A stretch of 32,403 nt of DNA. Origin: Candidatus Eiseniibacteriota bacterium (GTDB taxonomy: Bacteria > Eisenbacteria > RBG-16-71-46). The stretch's first letter is position 1; every line of letters begins with the position of its first letter. The notes beneath the pieces were generated by a model, which saw nothing but the letters and a program-made list of their open reading frames with translations, searched no databases and was not told the DNA's origin. The stretch lies in NCBI GenBank assembly GCA_025360715.1, contig JANYBS010000234.1, positions 1 to 32,403 on the forward strand, in the 5' to 3' direction. Of the stretch, positions 7,334 through 14,039 are shown piece after piece. Both the position numbers and the translations under genes were made by a program.

Positions 7334-9943
7334 CTACTGCGGCTTCTCCCAGTCCACCGTGTAGAGCGTCGAGCGCAGGCTCCACGTCCAGTAGGCGTAC
7401 GAACGTTCGTCATCGGTGACCGACGTGACGAACACGCCCAGCAATCCCACGCGATCCAGAGGCGCAACGCTCTTGAAGGGCCGGCGCTGACTCGTGGCCA
7501 GGTCGATGCGGTCCACAGCTGCCGGGACCGGCCCCATGACCTGAGCGAAGACGGCTCGGCCATCGGCGCTGATGCCACACACGTGGTCGACCGCACCCAA
7601 CGCCGGCACCGCGCGCGGCTCGCCGCCCACGAGCGGATACACCATGAAACGCCCATCTGCGGACTTGGCTAGCACGAAGTGGTGGTCCGGCGAGATCACG
7701 CCGTTGGAGGTGCCTTCGGGAGTGACCGCGCGTGGCTTACCACCCGCCACGCCCTGCACGAAATATCGCGGCGCCCGCCCCGGCTCATTGGCGTAGAAGA
7801 AGACACTATCGGCGCCGGTCATGAAGTGGCCATCGACGCCATAGTTCTCGATGCCGCCGCGCTCGAGCCGGAGGGGCTCCCCGGCGCCGGTCGGATACAC
7901 CACGATCTGTGGCGGACTCGATACCATGGAGACCACTTTCTTGCCGTCGGCGCTCACATCCCACGTGAGCCCCTCACCCAGACGCACGACATCGCTGCCG
8001 TCGAGCTTGCGCAGGCACGACACATAGTTGTTCCCGCCGACACGGCCTTGCTCGGTGAATGCGATCACCTTGGCGTCGTGGGACAAGAACGGATACAGCG
8101 ACTCGTCGAGCCAGGAGTCGTCTGCGTCCTCGGCATTCGCCGGAGTGCGCGCGAAGACACCCCAGCTCTGGTGGTCACGCGAAGTGAGCCACTGGCCACT
8201 GGCGCTCACGTCGTGGATCGTCTGGCCACCCGCACTCTGCAACGCCATGCGCTGCTTGCCTTGCAGCGTGATCGCATAGATCGTCCAGCCGCTGCCGCTC
8301 TTGCTGCCGGAGAAGATCACCTCTTTGCCGTCGCGCGCCCAAGCGATGCCCTCTTCGCCCCAGTAGCCGTCGGACAGCATGGTCTTCTTGCCTTGGAGAT
8401 CGACCACATTCAGCGAACCGCGGTCGTCGAATCGCGTGGGATGGTCGAAGAACGCGATCTTGTCGCCGGCCGGTGAGATGCGCAGGTCGCTCATGTAGCC
8501 ATCGGACTCGCACAGCAAGTGACCGATCGGGTATTCGAGATGGTCCTTGCCCGCGACATCGCGGATGATCGCGAGTTGCGCACCATCGGGCGCCCACGCC
8601 GCGTCGCGCACGTTCTCGAGCACCTCGCGGGGCGTCCCGCCGCCGAGCGGCATGCGTGCGAGCGTGCCATGAAAGAGACGGTGCCCGCTCCACTGTGCGC
8701 CCGTGAGCACCGCGAGTTCCCCCTGCGACGAGATCGACAGCAGATGCGTGCCGGGTTCCCCGAACGCCTGCGGCTGCGGTGTCTCCGGTCGGAGCACGTA
8801 GAGCCGCGGCAGGTTTCCTTCGGTCGCCGCGCTGTAGACGATGGTCTTGCCATCGGGGCCGTACGCGGCCCGGAAGATCGCCGACGGCCGATAAGTCACC
8901 TCGTTGATCGTCGGCTCGAGTGCCACGTGCGAGGCCGAGAATGCCAGCATCGCCAACGCGCCCGCGGCGACGATGGCCGCCACCGTGGCCAGCGTCCACG
9001 CCATACGCTCGCGACCGCGGCTCGGCGCGATCGCCGCGCCCTGCGATGACTGCGCGCGCAGCGCCGCCGACGAGCCGGGCTCGGCGATCCACGCCAGCTC
9101 GCGACGCAGGTCACTCGCCGTCTGCCAGCGCTCGTCGGGATCCTTCGCCAAGCACTGCCGCACCACGCGATCGAGCGCAGGCGGCGCGAGCGGCACCAAC
9201 TCGGCCAGCGGCCGCGGCGTTTCTTTTAATATGCTCGCGATCAGGCTCGCCGGGTTCGCACCCGCGAACGCGGGCTGGCCCGAAACCATCTCGTGCAGCA
9301 CGCAGCCGAGCGCCCATAGATCGCTGCGCGCGTCGGCCTCGTTGCCCTGGAGTTGCTCGGGCGCCATGTACTGAACCGTCCCCACGATCGCGCCCTCGGC
9401 CGTGAGTGGTGCGGCAACCGTGGGTGATTGCGTGAGCGGCGACGCCGAGCTTGCGCCTCCGGCGCCAGAGCCTGCGCGCGCGAGGCCGAAATCCATGAGT
9501 TTGGCGCCGGACTTGGGCAACATGATATTGCCGGGCTTGAGGTCGCGGTGCACCACGCCGGCGCGATGCGCGCGCTCGAGCGCCGCGGCGATCTGCTCGC
9601 CGATGCGTAGCGAGTCTGCAGCAGGCAGGGCGCCCTTGCGCAGGCGGTCCGCGAGCGACTCGCCCTCGATCAGTTCCATGACCAAGTAGTCGGTCTCGCC
9701 CTCGCGCCCCACATCGAACAGTGTACAGATGTGCGGATGATTCAGGCTCGACACGGCGCGCGCCTCGCGCTCGAAGCGCGCCCGCACGTCGGCATTCGAC
9801 GAGAGATGTTGAGGCAATACCTTGACCGCCACGTCGCGGTCCAGCCGCGTGTCGCGAGCGCGATACACTTCGCCCATACCGCCCGCACCGAGCGGCGCGA
9901 CGATCTCATAGGGGCCCAGACGTGTACCGGGGTTCAGTGGCAT
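7334..9943 (-). CDS. Transmembrane Ser/Thr protein kinase with C-terminal TolB/WD40-like beta-propeller
   Basis: This 869-residue PknB-type (Hanks) kinase has the glycine loop GAGGMGEVYRARD (19-31), catalytic K41, HRDLKPGN (132-139), DFG (151-153) and APE (194-196), so it should be active. After the kinase lobe (to about 290) comes one transmembrane helix (about 314-336, ATVAAIVAAGALAML). A roughly 530-residue region of repeated propeller blades follows, for example PDGAQLAIIRD, SPAGDKIAFFD and WARDGKEVIFSG. By topology the kinase is cytoplasmic and the propeller periplasmic, suggesting a sensor-transducer. The start at 9943 is chosen because the kinase domain opens there. TACATT lies 6 bases upstream, so the mRNA may be leaderless. 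An ATG at 9958 is a possible alternative. The target is unknown; the secreted VOC gene downstream may be in the same transcript. Confidence 0.92.
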   Translation of the reverse strand: MPLNPGTRLGPYEIVAPLGAGGMGEVYRARDTRLDRDVAVKVLPQHLSSNADVRARFEREARAVSSLNHPHICTLFDVGREGETDYLVMELIEGESLADRLRKGALPAADSLRIGEQIAAALERAHRAGVVHRDLKPGNIMLPKSGAKLMDFGLARAGSGAGGASSASPLTQSPTVAAPLTAEGAIVGTVQYMAPEQLQGNEADARSDLWALGCVLHEMVSGQPAFAGANPASLIASILKETPRPLAELVPLAPPALDRVVRQCLAKDPDERWQTASDLRRELAWIAEPGSSAALRAQSSQGAAIAPSRGRERMAWTLATVAAIVAAGALAMLAFSASHVALEPTINEVTYRPSAIFRAAYGPDGKTIVYSAATEGNLPRLYVLRPETPQPQAFGEPGTHLLSISSQGELAVLTGAQWSGHRLFHGTLARMPLGGGTPREVLENVRDAAWAPDGAQLAIIRDVAGKDHLEYPIGHLLCESDGYMSDLRISPAGDKIAFFDHPTRFDDRGSLNVVDLQGKKTMLSDGYWGEEGIAWARDGKEVIFSGSKSGSGWTIYAITLQGKQRMALQSAGGQTIHDVSASGQWLTSRDHQSWGVFARTPANAEDADDSWLDESLYPFLSHDAKVIAFTEQGRVGGNNYVSCLRKLDGSDVVRLGEGLTWDVSADGKKVVSMVSSPPQIVVYPTGAGEPLRLERGGIENYGVDGHFMTGADSVFFYANEPGRAPRYFVQGVAGGKPRAVTPEGTSNGVISPDHHFVLAKSADGRFMVYPLVGGEPRAVPALGAVDHVCGISADGRAVFAQVMGPVPAAVDRIDLATSQRRPFKSVAPLDRVGLLGVFVTSVTDDERSYAYWTWSLRSTLYTVDWEKPQ

Positions 9944-10457
9944 CGCGGCAATGTACATGAGTCGGGCGCGGCATGACGACGGGCAGGCGCCCGGATTTCC
10001 GCGGGATCGGCGCCACTCACCTGCTCCGCCACGAACGGCATCCACACCGATTTGGCGCGGCTGCGGACGCGGACGCGAAAGTGAGCGCGGAAGTTGCGCA
10101 GACAAGACTTGCCGACCGCGCCCGCGTGGCGCAGGAGCGCGCTGCAAGGGCGCGGGAAGGGCCGCGAGGTCGCCCTCGGCGATCTGCGCCTGCGCCCGAT
10201 CGTGGCCCAGGCAGGCGCCCGCTGCACGGTCGTAGCTCCCGCGCAGGCCGCCAGGACCCAGGGTGCGAAGCGCGACCAGGCTCTTTGCCTATTGCGGCGA
10301 CACGAAGGCGCACTCGCTCGCTTCGTCCTTGCAGGAACCGGACGAAACCGATTCACGAGTCACGCATCTCATGTCGTGGCTGAGGGCTTGAGAGGAATCT
10401 TGCTCCTCGGAATCCTGCAGTCTTCCGTGTTCACCCCTCACATGAGGAACTCCCAAC
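9944..10457. other. 514-bp divergent intergenic region, no convincing gene
   Basis: This stretch separates the kinase (leftward) and fasciclin (rightward) genes and must hold both promoters. All long open frames in it are arginine/alanine-rich and show no family resemblance. No tRNA or riboswitch was recognised. A GAGGA ribosome-binding site at 10444-10448, 9 bases before the ATG at 10458, serves the fasciclin gene. No clear -35/-10 pair stands out. Confidence 0.5.
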
Positions 10458-10967
10458 ATGCGCAAGCACCTCATCACCATGGTCGCACTGGCCGCACTGG
10501 CCGCGGTCTCGTTCTCGTCCACCGCGTTCGCGGGCTATGGCTCTACCAAGGCGGGCGGTAAGGACATCGTCCAGGTCGCCAAGGGCGCCGGCTCTTTCAA
10601 CACGCTGCTCAAGGCGGTTCAGGTCGCCGGGCTGACCAAGACGCTCAAAGGCGAGGGCCCCTTCACGGTCTTCGCGCCCACCGATGAGGCGTTCGCCAAG
10701 CTCCCTGCCGGCGCACTCGACGGTCTGCTCCATGACCCTGCGAAGCTCAAGGCCGTGCTGCTGTATCACGTCGTCTCGGGCAAAGTGCTCGCCAAGGACG
10801 TCGTGGGCCTCACGGAGGCCACCACCATCAATGGCGCCAAGATCACGATCGATGCGAAGAACGGCGTCGTGCTCAACGGTTCGTCAACGGTGGTCAAGAC
10901 CGACGTCAAGGCGTCGAATGGCGTGATTCACGTGATCGACACGGTGCTGCTGCCGCCGACCAAGTAA
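10458..10967 (+). CDS. Secreted fasciclin (FAS1) domain protein
   Basis: This 169-residue protein has a signal peptide (MRKHLITMVALAALAAVSF, cleavage near AFA-GY) and a single FAS1 domain. Both FAS1 signature blocks are present: H1 in GPFTVFAPTDEAFAKLP and H2 in NGVIHVIDTVLLPP near the C-terminus. A central LLYHVVSGKVLAKDV segment lies between them. FAS1 proteins are extracellular or periplasmic adhesion and matrix modules, and bacterial single-domain forms are often abundant exported proteins. A good ribosome-binding site and a strong terminator bracket the gene, so it is a single-gene transcript and probably well expressed. There is no anchor, so it is soluble or held by partners. Confidence 0.95.
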   Translation: MRKHLITMVALAALAAVSFSSTAFAGYGSTKAGGKDIVQVAKGAGSFNTLLKAVQVAGLTKTLKGEGPFTVFAPTDEAFAKLPAGALDGLLHDPAKLKAVLLYHVVSGKVLAKDVVGLTEATTINGAKITIDAKNGVVLNGSSTVVKTDVKASNGVIHVIDTVLLPPTK

Positions 10968-11003
10968 AGCGAATTCGAAGACTGCCGACGAAGTAGAGAA
11001 TAC

Positions 11004-11039
11004 GCGGGCGCGACCATGTGGTCACGCCCGCGCCTTTTT
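11004..11039 (+). terminator. Intrinsic terminator after the fasciclin gene
   Basis: A long GC stem (GCGGGCG at 11004-11010 pairing with CGCCCGC at 11025-11031, extended inward by GACC/GGTC after one mismatch) is followed by CCTTTTTG. This is the most canonical rho-independent terminator in the window, about 40 bases after the fasciclin stop. Confidence 0.92.
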
Positions 11040-11080
11040 GTCCCGCCGTGGCGTCGGTCCCGCTGAAGCGCCGCGATCTT

Positions 11081-11523
11081 CGCATGCTGGTGCAGGAAGT
11101 CGAGCAACTCGGTGTTCACCTGTTCCGCATGCGTCCATGTCATGCCGTGCGGAGCACCGACGATCACCTTGAGAGTGGCGTTGGGGACGAGGTTGAGCAG
11201 CGAATGCGCCGTGGCTTCGATCGGCAATAGGCGATCCGCGTCGCCGTGCAGGATGAGCGTGGGGATGTCGATACGCGCCACATCGGCGCGGAAGTCCGTG
11301 AGCCAGGCGCTCACGCAGTCATGTGTCGCCTTCGCGAAGCATGAACGGCGACGTCCCAGCTGAAATGCACCATGTGTTGGCTTGCGACCTTTCCGTCCAG
11401 GAAATCGATGTTGTAGAAGTCCGCGAAGAACGCGGTCAGGAATGCTGGCCGGTCCGCCAGGATCTCGGCTTGGGTGTGCTCGAACTGGCCGATCTCGACA
11501 AACGCTGGGCTGGCTGACACCAC
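11081..11523 (-). pseudogene. Alpha/beta-hydrolase (non-haem haloperoxidase/arylesterase type), truncated and frameshifted
   Basis: Two overlapping minus-strand frames together spell the C-terminal half of a haloperoxidase-like alpha/beta hydrolase. The first (from about 11523) reads VSASPAFVEIGQFEH, then FLTAFFADFYNIDFLDGK and HFSWDVAV. Near 11330-11345 the match jumps to the other frame, which continues KATHDCVSAWLTDFRADV, IPTLILHGDADRLLPIEA, VGAPHGMTWTHAEQ and ends LLDFL. The second frame keeps the acid loop (HGDAD) and the catalytic histidine (APHG). The N-terminal half with the nucleophile elbow is absent, an in-frame TGA precedes the first part, and the natural stop is lost. This is a decayed gene remnant, not a working enzyme, unless the frameshift is a sequencing error and the 5' part was lost in assembly. 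Confidence 0.8.
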
Positions 11524-11586
11524 CCGAGGCGTTCACCTGTGCCGTTGCGATGACCGCATGATCAGTCGAAGGAATCTACACGCCGA

Positions 11587-13227
11587 TCAGTTCACCCGCA
11601 CCACAGTCGCGGTGCGCACGGCTCTACCCGCGCGAAACCGCGCAAAATACACGCCTGCCGACAGCGATCTGGCCTGATTCCAGGTCACCTCGTACCGGCC
11701 CGCGCTGCGATGGCCCGCGACCACAGTCGCGACCTTGCGCCCGGCCAGATCGAACAGCGACAGATCCACGTCGGCGGCTGCCGGCAGCGCGAAGCGCACG
11801 ATCGCCTCATCGCGCATGGGCGTGGGCGAGATCGCGAACGCAAGTCGGGCGGGCGTATCGCTCACGCCCGCGGCGACGTGCGGCGCGAACTGCCAGGTGC
11901 TGGCGCTGGAACTGAGCACCGTGATCTGCGCATCGCCGCTGGGCAGCGTGACGCGGCTCGACACGCACGGGTCGGGCACCGCGGTCCCGGGCGCGCCGGT
12001 CGCAGGCGGCACTGTAATGCCGTTCTTCTTGACCACGATGGTCGCGGCGCTCTCGCCTGCCGGGATCACCGACGCATCGATCAGGAATACGATGCGGAAT
12101 GGGTTGGTAGGAGTGGCGTCGGGCACGGCCGTGATCTGAACGGTCTGGCCCAGGAATCCGAAGCCCGCGGAACCGGGGCCTTCATCCAGCGTGAACGTGC
12201 CGCCGGCGGGCGCGGTGACCGTGGTCTGCACCGGGTCGGTGAGAGTCGCGCCGGTACCGGTGGTGTCGGTCGTCACCGAGCCTCCCGCGGCGATCGTGGC
12301 ATGCACGCTCTTGAACGCCAGCGTCGTCCACTCGAACGAGCCGATGTCACCGGCGCTGCCCTGCGGGCGCGTGACACCGCGCTGATCCGTAGCCGCACCA
12401 CCGGAGCCGGCATCGATCGCCGGGCTGCCGACGGGCACCGCGTAGGTGGGCGTGGGCCCGCCATTGTCGGCGAGCACGGTAAGCAGCGCGTCGGTGGTGA
12501 TGAAGCCGCTGCCGCACGTACCGTCGCCGACGATGTTGTGATCCGCAGCGTTCGGATGTCCCGAGCAGTCAGTACCGTTGTACGAGATGATCGAATTGTG
12601 CACGATCAGCGGGCCACCGTATTTCTCGATGCCATTCTCTGCATTGTCGACGATCGTCACATTGTCGAACACCAGCGAGTCAGCGGACTCGATCAGAATG
12701 CCACGTGTGTTGCTGCAGATCGTCGAGTTGAGCAGATGGACCGGACCGCCGGAGAGATCAAGGCCATCGGTGCCGCTGCCCTTGATGGTCACACCTTCAA
12801 CGAGCAATTGGCTAGAAGGTCCACTGCTGAAACCGATGCCCGGGTGAAAGTTCTGGATCGTCAGGTTGCGGAATGACGCGTGGATGTTGTTGTTGATCGG
12901 ATTGCTCGTGAACGTCGCGTGCACATCGAACGCCGCGCCGCCGCTGCCGCCGCCATCGAGCACGGTGCCGGGGCGGCCTCCGCCATTCACCGTCAGGTCA
13001 TCCGTCACGGCCAGCGGTGTGTCGTTCGATCCGATCAGGTAGTAGCCGGGGGCCAGGTTGATGACATCGGGCCCCAGACTGGCGTTCGCGGCGGCGACCG
13101 CGCTGATCAATCCCGCCGCGGTGGAGACATTGTAGATATTCGCGTGCGCGCCGGTCGGATGCAGCAGCGCCGCCCAGGCCGCGAGTGAAGCCAATGTCAC
13201 TCGCCCGGATCGTGGGGATCGTGTCAT
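11587..13227 (-). CDS. Secreted right-handed beta-helix protein (choice-of-anchor Q type) with FlgD-like C-terminal sorting domain
   Basis: This is a 546-residue exported protein. After a signal peptide (MTRSPRSGRVTLASLAAWAA, cleavage near AHA-NI) comes a parallel beta-helix with repeated short strands such as FRNLTIQNFHPGIGF, VHLLNSTICSNTRGILIES and VHNSIISYNGTDCSG. It closes with the choice-of-anchor signature NGGPTPTYAVPVGSPAIDAG and the QGSAGDIGSFEW block. A beta-sandwich linker with TTVTAPAGGTFTL follows. The last 85 or so residues form an Ig-like FlgD/type-IX-secretion tail with LFDLAGRKVATVV and GVYFARFRAG. Polysaccharide binding or degradation is possible, but no lyase motif is recognised. 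The start is fixed by a GGAGGT box 7 bases upstream. Confidence 0.88.
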   Translation of the reverse strand: MTRSPRSGRVTLASLAAWAALLHPTGAHANIYNVSTAAGLISAVAAANASLGPDVINLAPGYYLIGSNDTPLAVTDDLTVNGGGRPGTVLDGGGSGGAAFDVHATFTSNPINNNIHASFRNLTIQNFHPGIGFSSGPSSQLLVEGVTIKGSGTDGLDLSGGPVHLLNSTICSNTRGILIESADSLVFDNVTIVDNAENGIEKYGGPLIVHNSIISYNGTDCSGHPNAADHNIVGDGTCGSGFITTDALLTVLADNGGPTPTYAVPVGSPAIDAGSGGAATDQRGVTRPQGSAGDIGSFEWTTLAFKSVHATIAAGGSVTTDTTGTGATLTDPVQTTVTAPAGGTFTLDEGPGSAGFGFLGQTVQITAVPDATPTNPFRIVFLIDASVIPAGESAATIVVKKNGITVPPATGAPGTAVPDPCVSSRVTLPSGDAQITVLSSSASTWQFAPHVAAGVSDTPARLAFAISPTPMRDEAIVRFALPAAADVDLSLFDLAGRKVATVVAGHRSAGRYEVTWNQARSLSAGVYFARFRAGRAVRTATVVRVN

Positions 13228-13234
13228 GGGGCGC

Positions 13235-13240
13235 ACCTCC
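13235..13240 (-). promoter_or_regulatory. Ribosome-binding site that decides the start of the beta-helix gene
   Basis: GGAGGT on the minus strand lies 7 bases before the ATG at 13227. An upstream in-frame GTG at 13234-13236 overlaps this box and so cannot be the start. Confidence 0.75.
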
Positions 13241-13371
13241 GAGTCATGGAGCCGCGCGATCGGCAGGGCGTCGTTGGGCTGCCGGGGCGCTGTTCAGGAG
13301 CTTTCAGCCTAGGCGCAATCCTGCGCGCCGACCACGGAAATTCGCTGCATACATCCTGACGCCAGAATGCC

Positions 13372-13821
13372 TCACTGAAACGCCTCGCGCTTGTAGAGCG
13401 AGCCCTTGGGATCGGGGATCCCGACAATGCGCAGCGTCTCGGCGACCGTGTGCCCGCGCAGCACACGAAACGGCCGGCGTGAGCGCTCCTCCACTGCGAT
13501 GCGGCCGCCGTCGGCTTGCAGCGCGAAGCCCTGCGCGAGCACCGAGTATCGCCCCGGCTGCACGTGCGCGAAGGTCGCTCGGCCACGCGTGTCGGTCGTG
13601 GCGGTGTCTGCCTTGGCGGCGGCGACCCGCATGAGCCTGAGGTGCACCCCGGCCCACGGGTGCTCCGCTCGGTCCGAGCCCACCAAGGCGTAGCTCACCG
13701 TCACGACGTGCACCGTTGCGAATCGGGCCTGAGAACGCGCGGTCGCGTGCGTGGTGTCGGTGAACCGTGCCATTCCCACAACCGCAGCTGTAAGGACCTG
13801 CAGGTTTCGCATGAACGTCAT
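13372..13821 (-). CDS. Small probably exported protein with carboxypeptidase-regulatory-like fold
   Basis: This 149-residue protein has a hydrophobic N-terminus (MTFMRNLQVLTAAVVGMA) that is weak as a signal peptide. The central segment reads WAGVHLRLMRV, DTATTDTRGRATFAHVQPG and RYSVLAQGF. This is the T.D..G.a.F..v.pG.Y.v pattern of CarboxypepD_reg/prealbumin-like beta-sandwiches, which sit on cell-surface and secreted proteins. The start at 13821 is supported by an AAGGAG box (13828-13833, minus strand) 6 bases upstream. The gene precedes the beta-helix gene on the same strand with a gap of 144 bases, so cotranscription is possible. No enzyme motif is seen, and the specific role is unknown. 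Confidence 0.7.
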   Translation of the reverse strand: MTFMRNLQVLTAAVVGMARFTDTTHATARSQARFATVHVVTVSYALVGSDRAEHPWAGVHLRLMRVAAAKADTATTDTRGRATFAHVQPGRYSVLAQGFALQADGGRIAVEERSRRPFRVLRGHTVAETLRIVGIPDPKGSLYKREAFQ

Positions 13822-14039
13822 CGGGTACTCCTTAAGACGACAGCGGTATCGATCGAATCTACGCCGCGCGGCCGCCCGCGTGTAGCTGTGACGTACGCAT
13901 GTCCCGCCGGGGCAGGTCGTTACGGGCCCGATCCACGCCCGCATGTATCTGCGCGCCCCTGCCGCCCACCTGTTCTCGTGCCCCTACGGCGCCTGCTCCC
14001 GTTACCGTTTGATCCAAGACCATCCCTTGGAGGCCTCCC

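Noticed and set aside
9973-10383. Plus-strand frame with a helical-looking segment (DADAKVSAEVAQTRLADRAR)
   Set aside because: The segment soon becomes arginine/proline-rich, no family match was recognised, and there is no ribosome-binding site.
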